Of a DNA stretch of 64,000 bases, positions 22,501-33,275 are shown in pieces. Made by a program: the position numbers and the translations under genes. Position 1 is the first letter of the stretch. Each line of letters opens with the position of its first letter. Under the pieces are notes generated by a model. It saw only the letters and a program-made list of their open reading frames with translations, searched no databases and was not told the DNA's origin. Origin of the DNA: Primulina eburnea (lineage: Eukaryota; Streptophyta; Magnoliopsida; Lamiales; Gesneriaceae); the NCBI RefSeq assembly GCF_022965805.1, contig NC_133108.1, positions 39,068,051 to 39,132,050 on the forward strand, written 5' to 3'.

Positions 22501-24273
22501 TACCCTAAATTGCTCCATTCTATGTATCAACAATTGATCATTAGAATGTCAGAAATCATATTTTTGATTAAACCATCGAATCATGGCAAGAGCGTCTAGT
22601 AGCATCGCCTCATGATTCTCTAGATATCACTGATAGTGCCTGCAAGAACCAGTCGGTTATGATTAACGTACAGTACGGTCCCTTCATCTCATATATCTTG
22701 ATCGAATCTGCAACCATTGGTTCATCAAGGATTGCATAATAATTCGATAACTATGACACATATAAATAGTGGCATCGCATGTACTATTGGAAAACTCCTT
22801 CTCTAACGTACATCTCATACTCTGGCCAGATATTCCATGCACTATTATTTCATCAGATCACATAGGATATCCACACCCGTAGGTGAGAGGTGAATTCCCG
22901 ACTACAATGCACTGGCTCCTACTTGTGTCGCAACTGTACCCAATCTCGTCACCTAATGACTCTCCTGGAGCCGGTAAACGAGTCAAAGCACAACCCTAGC
23001 ATATAGAGCCTCAGTGTTTATCCCGGGTCGTGAGGAATAATGGTATACAATCATAACCACATACTTATCCTCTCGATGAATGATAACCATTTGGAAAGTC
23101 CGAGGGAGGGTTGTTCAGTATAATCATCATATGACTACCCATTTGCATGTTTGGACATCTCTATGCCCTTACCAAGAAACGCAGTACACAACATCACAGA
23201 TGCTAGTCTCAAACTCAAGCGACTTTTATCCATGTTTTAGGCGGCTGAATCGACTAGGAACGAATTTAAATCATACAGTGTTTACAAATGAGTTTCAACA
23301 TCGAATTATGACTCATTTGTATTAAAGTATAATCAATGTCTTTATCTATGTTGTTAACATGAGTATACAGATAAAGAAATAACAAACCATTAAATAATGA
23401 ATTATATTAAAATAAATATTATTTATTACAACTGAGTTAATAAAATCCCTAGCCAACAGTTAGCTTACAGAGCATCTACTCTAACATATGTGATATGCAT
23501 GACTAAGAAGACAAGGGGCGGGTTTTCTCATCATCTAAATTGATGTCTGTGACAAAGTGATTAAACTACTCTCTGCTGCTTCATTCAATTATTTATTTCT
23601 GTGTGACAGAAAATAAGAAAAAATTTAAAATATCAGAATGTCACCGGAATATCACCTTCCAGTGATTATTTCGGTTCCTGTTGGTACCACTAGAAATTGA
23701 TCTGGTAAAAATATAATATATCACACCCATGTTGGTCAGCTAGCATAATTGCATATAGAACGGATTTTTCAAATAACTAAACCAACATAACTTCATTCAG
23801 AAACACTGTATACAAATTTGAATCACAGCAAAATTGCTTCAGTGTGGCAACAGCTTGGTTTAACCTCTATACACGCCTTCAGTTCAATGTAATCCTAAGA
23901 ACAGAGCAGTTTCTTCCAAAGCTGGAACATATGATTTAAGCGAAAATGAAGTAACAAATTAACATATAGATATTGGTTGTTAACCTAAACTGGAGTTCAA
24001 CAGATAATGAATCCATATAAAGTACAAAAAACAGATTGATAATTATACCTATAAGTACCTCAGAAACCAGAAGCACAATTAAGAAATCAATAGACAAGTC
24101 GAACAGCTGAACCAGTAAGCAAAGAAAGGCATAAAATGGGGCGGCAGCGGAAAAGACGAGACCTTTACGGCGAGAACGGCGCCAAATGTGTAGAATGCTT
24201 TGCGCAAGGTCTCTTCAGCGATGTCGTACGGTAGGCCACCGACGTAGATGGAGCTTTCGTCGTCGATTGTCAT
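16540..24273 (-). CDS. RRM RNA-binding protein with Arg/Asp-rich region and coiled-coil tail (nine exons)
   Basis: Assembled from splice sites. Minus-strand exons: 24273-24163, 20700-20602, 20461-20025, 19831-19768, 19677-19624, 17259-17191, 17096-17031, 16938-16870, 16587-16540. They sum to 1017 bp, 338 codons plus stop, and stay in one frame. All introns have GT/AG ends. Residues about 7-83 form an RRM, with RNP2-like IYVGGL and RNP1-like KCYGFVTF split across exons 1-3. Residues about 85-215 are rich in RD/RE/DR pairs, as in splicing-associated proteins. Residues about 238-323 are heptad-like and predicted coiled coil, encoded by short phase-0 exons. Likely a nuclear RNA-processing factor; the substrate is unknown and I do not assign an orthologue. 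Intron 1 (3.46 kb) and intron 5 (2.36 kb) are enlarged by solo LTRs. The last exon boundary is the least certain. Confidence 0.75.
17461..17500. repeat. Exact 20-bp tandem duplication in an intron
   Basis: CAGAGTCAGCAACTGAACAA occurs twice in direct succession inside intron 5 of the RRM gene. Confidence 0.9.
17695..18774. repeat. Solo LTR (1080 bp) in intron 5 of the RRM gene
   Basis: Starts TGTCAGGATCGG and ends TTCTAACA, flanked by a perfect 5-bp duplication GGGTC (17690-17694 and 18775-18779). It has no coding sequence, primer site or second LTR. That is the structure left when the two LTRs of a retrotransposon recombine. A palindromic TATA-like CTATATATAG lies near 18264. The parental family is unknown. 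Confidence 0.8.
21537..23458. repeat. Probable solo LTR (about 1.9 kb) in intron 1 of the RRM gene
   Basis: Runs from TGTTGGATCTCGG to CCCTAGCCAACA, giving TG...CA ends over 1922 bp, without coding sequence. Its sequence character (very long LTR, GTGAGAGGTGAATTCCCGAC region) resembles long copia LTRs of plants. No matching 5-bp duplication is evident (GATGT before, GTTAG after), so one boundary may be wrong or the flanks rearranged. Confidence 0.6.
22209..22392. repeat. Five-copy minisatellite inside the solo LTR
   Basis: About five copies of a unit close to ATAAATTCAACTCCTTGAAT plus TTATTCTCTC. Each unit contains the inverted motif AAATTCAA/TTGAATTT, so each copy can form a small hairpin. 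Units differ by a few bases. Confidence 0.7.
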
Positions 24274-24454
24274 CGCCTCCGCCGCAGCACCGATTATAAA
24301 AAATATATATTAACTATTTAATTTTTTATTATGAAATAAAACATTCATTTTATATCATGTCATGGAACAGCTTTACCCTTAACCTAATCTTCACAAAAAT
24401 CAAAGGATGTAGATTAGGCGCATATTTATGTTATATTGAAGGTATTTTTTTTTG

Positions 24455-24638
24455 TAAAAGTGAATCTCATGTGAGACCGTCTCCCGGATCTTAATCTGTG
24501 AGACGGTTAAACTCTACCCATATTCACAATAAAAAAATAATATTTTTATCATAAAAAATAATACTTTTTCATGGATGAACTAAATAAAAGACACGTCTCA
24601 CAAATATGACCTGTGATACCGTCTCACACAAGTTTTTG
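24455..24638. repeat. Foldback repeat family, copy B
   Basis: Same family as the copy at 15676. GTGAGACCGTCTCCCGGATC and GTGAGACGG lie at one end, ATGGATGAAC in the interior, and ATACCGTCTCACACAAG at the other end. Confidence 0.65.
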
Positions 24639-24849
24639 TATTTTTTTAATGTTTAAATGATAGTAATGTATACCTCAATTTTTATATATGTCAATTTTTA
24701 TAAAAATAAAATTCATATTTTAAATTAAAAGAATAATTTCAATGTAACATAAACTAACGCATCAGCTCATCTTCACTTGTATAAGCTAATCATGATGTCA
24801 AAGTATAGTGAAATCATGTTCCATTTCAATAAGAACGGATGATCCAATA

Positions 24850-25262
24850 AAATTTTTACCAGTAGTATATATAGAATCCACTAGACCTTACTCCTTTTAC
24901 GACTAGGGAGCACCTATCTTGTTTGTCAAGAAGAGAACGGAAGCATTAGATTGCTGAGAGTTGAATAAGATCACAATCAAGAACAAAAATCTACTCTCGA
25001 GAATCGACGATCTTTTTGATCAACTGAAAGGAGCTAGAGTGTTTTTCAAAGTATTTTTCAAAGCTCGACGATCCTTCGATAGCAGTACCACTTACAAAAC
25101 TCACTCAAAAGAATTATAAATTCAGTTGGAGTAAAGAATGTGAGAAGATCTTTAAAGTATTGAAGAAAAAGTTGACTTCTACTCTAGTTTTTGTACTGCC
25201 CAAGAACGATAAGGACTTCAACATTTACAACGACGCATCGAAGCAAGGACTTGGATGTATAC
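24850..25262 (+). pseudogene. Ty3/gypsy reverse transcriptase/RNase H scrap
   Basis: Translated pieces [33 protein letters not shown] and KDFNIYNDASKQGLGC match the RT palm start and the RNase H start of gypsy pol. Several stop codons and a deletion of most of the RT join them. There are no LTRs. It predates the neighbouring CACTA insertion. Confidence 0.75.
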
Positions 25263-25382
25263 AAATATTTTGAAATTTCCGCATGCGTAAAAGTATAAAC
25301 AGGCGTGGCAGATGGATAAGCACAGACACAAATACAAACATCTCTGATAAAAAAGTTTGCTCATAGGCGTTTGACCCACATA

Positions 25383-26286
25383 CACTACAAAAAAATCAGG
25401 AGGTAGCGACGGTTTTTCAAAAACCGTCACAGAGACAATTTAAACAAAAACCGTCGCAATTTATAAATTTGCGATGGTTTAATTAAAACTGTCGCAAACT
25501 TTAGCGACATATTATAAAACTGTCGCTGGTTAGCGACGGTGCAAACGAAACGTCGAGTTAGCGATTTATGAGAATCGTCGCTATAATTAGCGATTGTTTT
25601 TCATAAAACTATTGCTAATAACGACAATTCATAAAACCGTCGCCAATAGCGACGCTTTTTTGAGAACTGTCGCTAATAGCGACGGTTTTTTGAAACCATC
25701 CCAAATAGTCTATAAATTTGGGCGTTTCGGTCCATTTTCTCTACACCTCTTCACCTTTGTAATATATTTTTATCTCTTAAGCGATTTTGTTGTTTGTTTA
25801 TTATCGCAAGATTTAATCATTTAATACATTATTTACAAATTTGAAAATCATTAATTTAGATGAGTTGAGGAGATTTTTTAAAAATTTGTATAAATAATTA
25901 TAAATTTTTTTTAAAGAAATTATAAAAAACAATTTTTTTTATATAAAAAAGAAATAATTAGCGACGAAATATGAAAACAAATGTCGCTACTAGCAACGGT
26001 TTCGTAATTAGTGACGGGTTTTGACAAAATAGTCGCTAATTAGGTCATATTCAGTCGCTGATTAGCGAATGTTTACTCAAACACCGTCGCTAATGAGCGA
26101 CGGTTTTGGTCATATTCTGTCGTTAAATTGGGGAGGGTTTAAATCAAAACCGTCGCTAATTAGCGAAGGTTTCAAAACCGTCACAATAAGCGACGAGTTT
26201 TGAAAAACTGTCGCAATATGTTTGCAATGGTGACTTTAGCGATGATGGTGATTTCTGTTGCTAAGTAGAATTTTTTTTCTGTATTG
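25383..26286. mobile_element. Non-autonomous CACTA (En/Spm-like) DNA transposon
   Basis: The left end is CACTACAAAAAAATC. The right end read inverted is CAATACAGAAAAAAAA, a degraded copy. A 3-bp duplication ATA lies on both sides (25380-25382 and 26287-26289). Both subterminal regions are packed with the motif GCGACGGTTTT and its reverse complement, as expected for CACTA transposase-binding arrays. The 904-bp body has no transposase, so movement would need an enzyme in trans. Confidence 0.8.
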
Positions 26287-26330
26287 ATAAACCTCACTTT
26301 TCTTCCTTTGTTCTTGGCAGTTCAATGACA

Positions 26331-26783
26331 TGTTGGTCCCACGTGCGGAATTTGAGATAGTAAAAACAGGAAAATAAAAAATAACTGGACACCGAGATTT
26401 ACGTGGAAAACCCCTAAAAATTATTAGGGTAAAAACCACGGACAAGATGAAAAGAATTTCCACTATAATATTTTGTGGTGTACAACTCACTCACTGTGTT
26501 TCCAAAGAGAACACACACTCTCTTAATACAGGAGAACAAACACCTCACAAATATTATAGAACTAAGCACGCAAATGCTTATAAGATGAGAGAAAACTCGA
26601 AGAAAGGATGAAGGGATGATTTCAGAATGAAGGAGGGAGCTCTATTTATAGAGCCCCCTGACCGTGTGAACACGCGTTAAAAACGCGTATTCCATCAATT
26701 CTGTGAAACTTCCTACAAAATAGGCAACACACGTTTATTACATGTTTTCCTTTCATGTGCTGCCTTTCTTGACTTTTCCAACA
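26331..26783 (-). repeat. 3' LTR of copia element 2
   Basis: TGTTGGTCCC to TTTTCCAACA on the + strand. The adjoining internal sequence (26784 onward) is a polypurine tract when read on the minus strand. It holds a palindromic TATA region (GAGCTCTATTTATAGAGC, about 26637-26654). Confidence 0.9.
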
Positions 26784-26859
26784 TTTCTCCCACTTGGAGA
26801 TTTGATTGAGAATCAAACACATCTCCACACATCCTTTCAATCTTGCCATTACCTGCTGC

Positions 26860-29800
26860 TTACGTCTCTGCTAGGCCACTTGAGAATCTACACCACTCAA
26901 ACTTATCAGTGTTCACTGGCTTGGTCAGAAAATCAGCTATGTTTTCCTTCGTATGGATCTTCTGCATATCCACGTTTCCTTCTTCTACTACTTCCCGCAC
27001 AAAGTGAAATTGGACTCCAATGTGTTTCGTCCTGGAATGAAAGGCTGGATTCCTTGCGATGTGCAAGGCACTCTGACTGTCACAAAACAAAGAAACATTC
27101 TCTTGTTTATGCCCGATCTCCTCCAATAACCTTTTAGTCCATATTGCCTCCTTGCAAGCTTGAGTAGCTGCCATGTATTCTGCCTCTGTTGTAGATAACG
27201 CCACAACTGTCTGCAGTTTTGAAACCCAGCTTACTGCTCCTCCTGCAAGCGTAAACACATAACCAGTAGTAGATTTTCTCTTATCAGGATCACCTGCATA
27301 ATCTGAATCGACAAAGCCCCTGAGTGTAAAATCCGATCCTCCATAAAATAATGCAGCATTCGAGGTACCCTTAATGTATCTAAGGATCCTCTTACAGTGC
27401 TCCAATGCTCTCGTCCAGGATTCGCCATATACCGACTAACTGCTCCCACTGCTTGAGCAATGTCCGGTCTTGTACATATCATGGCGAACATCAAACTTCC
27501 CACTGCTGATGCATATGGTACTCGAAACATCTCCATCCTCTCTGCTTCACTGCTAGGACACATCTCGGAGGATAACTCGAAGTTAACAGGAAGAGGGGTC
27601 GAGATTGGCTTACTATCTTGCATGTTGAAGCGTTGCAAGACTTTCTTCAAATAATTTTTCTGGGAAAGCCAAATCTTTCTGTTACTTCTGTCTCGGTGAA
27701 CTTGCATCCCTAGAATCTTGTTTGCTGGTCCCAAGTCCTTCATATCAAATTCCTTAGCCAACTGTGCCTTCAATCCTTGGACCTGATATTTGTTGGGGCC
27801 TGCTACCAACATGTCGTCCACATACAACAGCAAAATAATATAATCATCACCAGACCTCTTGAAATACGTACAAGGGTCTGCACTCAGTCTGTTGTATCCA
27901 AGGCTCGTGATATAGGAATCAAATCTCTTGTACCAACACCTCGGCGCCTGTTTGAGACCGTACAGAGATTTCTTTAACCTGCAAACCAAGTTCTCTTTGC
28001 CTTTTTCTGCAAAACCTTCTGGCTGGAGCATATAGATTTCTTCTTCAAGATCTCCATGAAGAAACGCCGTTTTCACATCTAGCTGTTCTAGATGTAGGTC
28101 AAACACCGTACACAATGCCAGCACCACTCTGACTGTTGTAAGCCGAACCACAGGAGAAAATATCTCATTGAAGTCAATGCCTTCTTTCTGAGCATACCCT
28201 TTTACCACCAATCTAGCACGATACCGTTCCACTTGGTTATTGCCATCACGCTTGATCTTATAGACCCATCTGTTTCCAATGGCTTTCCTTCCTCGTGGTA
28301 GTGTAACAAGATCCCAAGTTTTATTCCTGTCTAAAGCCTCCAACTCTTCTTGTATTGCTATCATCCATAAGGATACATCCGAGCTTTGAGTAGTCTCGTG
28401 GAAACTCGATGGCTCACCATCCTCTGATAATAGACAATATGCAATGTTGCTTTCAGTGACATAATCTGAAAGCCAACCTGGTGGTCTTCTGTCTCGAGTT
28501 GACTGCCTCACATTGGAAACCTCAGACTCAACATGTTCTTGTTCTTCGTGCTCTGGTACTGCTTCATAAGAAACTTGACTTTCGTCCGTCTTATTTTCCA
28601 CATGAAAAATAGTAGTTTCTGAATTCGGTGTGCCTTTGTCTCCCTTTACTTTATCTTTCTCGAAGATAACATCCCTGCTGATGGCAAGCTTGTGAACAGT
28701 AGGATCCCACAAGCGAAACCCCTTTACTCCATCAGCATATCCCAAGAAGATACATTTTCTGGATTTCGAATCCAACTTTGATCTTTCTTGATCATTGTAC
28801 AAAACGTACACCGGACTTCCAAATGTATGCAAATGAGAATAATCTGCCGGCTTCCCGATCTACATCTCCATCGGAGTCTTCAGATCAATCGCCACTGAAG
28901 GAGAACGATTGATAATATAACAAGCGGTTTTGACTGCTTCAGCCCAAAATGACTTTTCCAGACCTCCAGTACTCAACATAGCTCTTGTTCTGTCCAACAA
29001 GGTCCTGTTCATCCGCTCTGTCACTCCATTCTGTTGGGGTTTGTAAGCCGTCGTGAATTGTCTTTTGATGCCCTCATGTTGACAATATGCATCAAACTCA
29101 TCACTGGTATATTCTCCTCCATTGTCAGTCCTCAGACACTTGATTTTCTTTTCAGAATCAAGTTCGACCCGCGCTTTGAAATCTTTGAAGATCTGAAAAA
29201 CATCTGATTTCTTCTTGATTGGATACACCCAACATCTCCTAGAGAAATCATCAATGAACGAGACAAAATATCTCGCTCCTCCTAGGGATACAACCGGTGC
29301 TTGCCAAACATCCGAATGAATCAGCTCCAATATACTTTTGCTCCTGGTAGTAGAAGTGCCAAACTTTAATCTGTGTTGTTTACTGGTAACACAATGCTCA
29401 CAAAAGGGTAATGACACTTTTGTAAGTCCCGGCAGCAGCTTCCGTTCTGAGAGAATTTTCAACCCTCGTTCTGACATATGCCCGAGCTTTCTATGCCATA
29501 ACACTGTTAATTCTTCTCCTGAACCATTTGATGCAACAGCTAGCTCCGCCTCTTTGTGTGTTTCTCCCAAAAGTACATACAGATTGGCAGCAACCTTTTC
29601 CGCCTTCATAACCACAAGCGCGCCTTTGACAATTTTCATGATCCCGTTCTCGATCCGAGTTTTGCACCCGATGTCATCCAATTGCCCCAAGGACAAAAGA
29701 TTTTTCGTCAGTCCTTTCACATGTCGTACCTCCTGTGTGGTGCGAATGGTTCCATCAAACATTTTTATTTTGATAGTACCGACCCCAGCGATTTCCAAGG

Positions 29801-30755
29801 CATGATCATTTCTCATGAATACAGATCCTCCTGAGACTGGTTCATAATGATCAAACCATTCTCTACGAGACGTCATGTGCCACGTCGTTCCTGAATCCAT
29901 AATCCATGTGTCACAAAATTTGTGTCTGCCTTCTGCAACAGTTGCTGCTTCGCTGAATAATATTTCACCACTGCCTGAAGTACTGGCCACATTTCCTTGA
30001 GAACTTTTATCAATACTCGTACACTCTTTCTTGAAGTGCCCTTTACCGCCACATTTAAAGCAGTAAATATTTTTCTTCTTACTTCTTGACTTTGATCTAC
30101 CTCGTCTTTGGCTCCCACTGGAGTCAAGGTCCATAAATCTTCCTCTTATCATCGGTAATGCCTCTGCCTGCTTCGAGGATACCAACCTATCTTCCTTATT
30201 CTTGCGCCGGCTTTCTTCTCCGAGAACCGCAGTTAAGATATCGTCGAATCTTAGAAAGCCCATCAGAATATTGTTGGTAATGTTGATGATAAGTTGATCG
30301 TATGAATCTGGTAGACTTTGAAGTAGAAGCTCTGCACGTTCATTTTCCCCTATTTTATGCCCCATGGAAGTGAGTTGGGCAAATAGAGTATTTAGTGTAT
30401 TGATATGGTTGGTCATCGATGAGGATTCCGCCATCCGAAGAGTATAAAGTCTTCTCTTTAGGAAAATCATATTGTGTAGCGACTTGACCTCGTACATCTT
30501 TGTTAGAGTATCCCAGATAACTTTGGCTGTTTTTATCTCAGAGATACTTGATAAAACTTCGTCTGCTATAGCCAAGTGTAAATTGGCAACAACGTTATCA
30601 TTCATCTCATTCCACTTTCCATCATCTGTAATCTTCACCGGTCTATCTCCAATAGCCGCCAAGCAATTTTCTTTTCTTAAAACTGCTTGTATCTTTATTT
30701 TCCACAACATAAAATTGCTTCCATTGAACTTTGCTATCTCGTACCTTCCCGCCAT
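26860..30755 (-). pseudogene. Copia gag-pol polyprotein with one stop and one frameshift
   Basis: Starts at ATG 30755 (MAGRYEIAKFNGSNF). In order: gag; zinc knuckle CFKCGGKGHFKKEC (about residue 232); protease WIMDSGTTWHM (about 284); integrase zinc domain (HRKLGHM, CEHC); core RTDNGGEY and NGVTERMNRTL; a TAG at 28860-28862; then RT with YVDDMLVAG, in the same frame. A single-base frame change near 27401-27406 leads into RNase H (FVDSDYAG, FCDSQSAL), ending at 26860. The stop falls at the C-terminal end of integrase and the shift between RT and RNase H. The order and sequence style fit the Tork lineage of copia. With only two lesions it is a recently inactivated copy. Confidence 0.93.
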
Positions 30756-30888
30756 TATGTCTACAACAATTTTATAGACTGGACAAAATAATCCCGCCTT
30801 AAATAAAAAATCTCAAAAAATCTTTTCTGATGTGGAAGATCAGTCTAGGCTGCAACCACAGAGCATACTCAGAATTTTAAGAAATTTT

Positions 30889-30910
30889 AAACCAAGGCTC
30901 TGATACCACT
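30889..30910 (-). other. Primer binding site of copia element 2
   Basis: Read on the minus strand the bases next to the right LTR are AGTGGTATCAGAGCCTTGG, containing the initiator tRNA-Met complement TGGTATCAGAGC. This fixes the right LTR as the 5' LTR. Confidence 0.9.
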
Positions 30911-31363
30911 TGTTAGTCCCACGTGCGGAATTTGAGATAGTAAAAACAGGAAAATAAAGAATAACTGGACACCGAGATTTACGTGGAAAACCCCTAAAAA
31001 TTATTAGGGTAAAAACCACGGGCAAGATGAAAAGAATTTCCACTATAATATTTTGTGGTGTACAACTCACTCACTGTGTTTCCAAAAAGAACACACACTC
31101 TCTTAATACAGGAGAACAAACACCTCACAAATATTATAGAACTAAGCACGCAAATGCTTATAAGATGAGAGAAAACTCGAAGAAGGGATGAAGGGATGAT
31201 TTCAGAATGAAAGGGGGAGCTCTATTTATAGAGCCCTCTGACCGTGTGAACACGCGTTAAAAACGCGTATTCCATCAATTCTGCGAAACTTCCTACAAAA
31301 TAGGCAACACACATTTATTACATGTTTTCCTTTCCTGTGCTGCCTTTCTTGACTTTTCCAACA
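30911..31363 (-). repeat. 5' LTR of copia element 2
   Basis: TGTTAGTCCC to TTTTCCAACA on the + strand. Same 453-bp length as the other LTR, about 11 differences by eye. Confidence 0.9.
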
Positions 31364-31538
31364 TGACATGGTCGGCGTCCCCTTCTCGTCAGAAACTTCC
31401 ATTCGTTTTGGACTCCAATCTGCACAAGTAAGGAAATACAGATCGAGGCAAACATTGGTGGGACATGAAGTTCCAAATCATAAAAACACACAAGAAGCGA
31501 CGAGAGACTCTCAAGCCCCTTCACAACCACTTCAGTAG

Positions 31539-32845
31539 TTGAAGTTAGAAGTTCTTTTGAATTGGCTTAGAAACATTTGGATGGTCGTTTTGGGATATTT
31601 CAAACTTGAATAGTTTGTATAAACTTTGTGTGTTGCTTGTTGGGAGTCCAATTTCTTGAAATCTTAAAATCCACCCAATAAAAGAAGATCTCATCAACGC
31701 ACTGTATTTACAATTTTTTTTCTTTCTCGATATCATTTATTATGTATGTTGTCCTCTGTCTTTATTTCCCTTTCAAGTTTTGTAATAATATTTTATTCTT
31801 GCTTTTATTGTTAGTTCAATTTCAATAACAATATCACTAACATAGGAAACTTATGATTTTTGAAGGAGATTTTAAGAGATGAAATATTAAAAACGATATA
31901 ACCTCACTTGAAATTATATTATATGATTTGATCATATATATTATTTCATAGTTTTGATGTGTATCGATCTATGAGTTAATTTATCCCAACATATGTGGGA
32001 AATGTCAAATTCTTTAGATGTGTTTACATAGAATTTATAAACACCACAATTTTTATAGAAAATATTTTAATTAATTAATACGGTTTATCTAAATATTCTG
32101 TGACATTTGGCTTAATTTTGTTTCATAACTCTTTTGGTTCTTAAAATTATATTTGTTGCTTTATTTTTTTCTCTTCTTTTAAATATTCATATTTTGGTTT
32201 TAATGATGACAGTAATACAATGAATTATAATATGTTTTTTCATTAGTAATAGAGAAATAGTGGCTCCTAATTATATATCTTGCTCTCGAAAAGGGGGAAA
32301 AAACAAAGAAGAGGCATTGATTCAAAGCTCGTCACGAGAAGTGGATTTTTTGTGAGACGGTCTCACGAATTTTTATATGTGAAACAAGTAAATCCTACCG
32401 ATATTTACAATAAAAACTAAATCTCACAATCGTATTTTGTGAGGCCATAAGCACAATCGTATTTTGTGAGGCCATAAGTATTAATTTTTATTGTGAATCA
32501 ACGTTACGAACTCATAACTTAAATATTGAATAAAAATAAAAATAAATAAAATGAACGCCGTTGATACTCGACACCCGAAGAAGACGGCGGCGCAGCCAGT
32601 ACTCTTGTCCTGCTCCCTCTAGTCCATCTTAGATTTTGGGTGAAGTTAATTTCTCCGCGCTAGAATATAACGGTGTGATTCTAACCTCTGCATTCGCTGT
32701 AGTTTTTTGTCTTTTTTTTTTCTTTCTAATTTGGAAAGCCTCTTTGTTTATTTATTAGTATTTTGTTCCCAAGACAAATCTGATTGGATTTTATTTCCCG
32801 GTATCGTAAATTTGTGATTTTTATATCTCGAAACCTTTTATGCAG
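31539..32845. other. AT-rich interval between host gene pieces
   Basis: The first 200 bp look like a 3' untranslated region with AATAAA near 31677. After that there is no gene, apart from a degraded foldback repeat (copy C). From 32552 to 32640 a GC-richer patch could be a 5' untranslated exon of the following NUP1-like gene: its short ATG frame closes after 24 codons and does not resemble the NUP1 N-terminus. Confidence 0.4.
32346..32508. repeat. Foldback repeat family, copy C, degraded
   Basis: TGTGAGACGGTCTCACGAAT starts the copy. The interior is partly lost, and a 27-bp piece with CACAATCGTATTTTGTGAGG is duplicated in tandem near 32426-32480. Confidence 0.55.
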
Positions 32846-33099
32846 GTTATAATGTCCCGATCATCCGAAGAGAGGGGCGGAATTCGTTATGATTCCCAGT
32901 TTTTGAGAATCGAGGAGTGGATTAAGGGAAGAACTTTTTCTAGGTACATCGTTTTTTGCGTTTCAGAAGTCTGACACTACCCAATTGAAAGTAGTGAGAA
33001 AACTCGTATCTTGAATGGGACTTAAATATTTTACTAAGAAATCATTTAAAAAGATAACATATTATATTTTATAATATATTTATATTGTTAATTTAAATA

Positions 33100-33275
33100 A
33101 TTGTATCAAAACCGAATTAAACGACCGAAATAACCGAACCATTTCGGTAGAAAATCGAACCGAACCGAAGAAAAATGGTTCGGATATCGGATTATATATT
33201 TGTAAAATCGAAAACCGAAAAAACCGAAATAAAAAACCGAAAACCGAACCGAACCGACCGATGAACACCCCTAAG
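33100..33275. repeat. CCGAAC/CCGAAA low-complexity repeat in intron 1
   Basis: About 170 bp of irregular CCGAACCGAA and AACCGAAAACCG repeats, ending ACCGATGAACACCCCT. Such tracts are common dispersed plant repeats, possibly the end of a decayed DNA transposon. Confidence 0.6.

Larger units (their letters stand above)
26331..31363 (-). mobile_element. Complete Ty1/copia element (Tork-like), minus strand
   Basis: Two 453-bp LTRs, a target duplication TGACA (26326-26330 and 31364-31368), an iMet primer site inside the right LTR and a purine tract inside the left LTR define a full element. By eye the LTRs differ at about 11 positions (2.4 percent), so it is clearly older than the two gypsy elements. 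Its gag-pol frame carries one UAG and one single-base frameshift. Confidence 0.93.
26321..31538 (+). pseudogene. Terminal exon of an unrecognised gene, split by copia element 2
   Basis: Ten bases at 26321-26330 follow a good acceptor (TTTGTTCTTGGCAG). Leaving out the element and one copy of its TGACA duplication, the frame continues at 31369 for 56 further codons to TAG 31536-31538. Pieces read FNDMVGVPFSSETSIRF, RKYRSRQTLVGHEVP and SQAPSQPLQ. Beyond the stop, AATAAA near 31677 could be the polyadenylation signal. I do not recognise the family, and no upstream exons are visible (CACTA and gypsy debris lie there), so it may be a stranded fragment. The insertion, on the opposite strand, would disrupt the protein unless spliced out. 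Confidence 0.5.

Noticed and set aside
25383..26286. CRISPR-like array suggested by the regularly recurring GCGACGG motif
   Set aside because: Repeats are short, variable, in both orientations and without uniform spacers. CACTA ends and a 3-bp duplication explain them.
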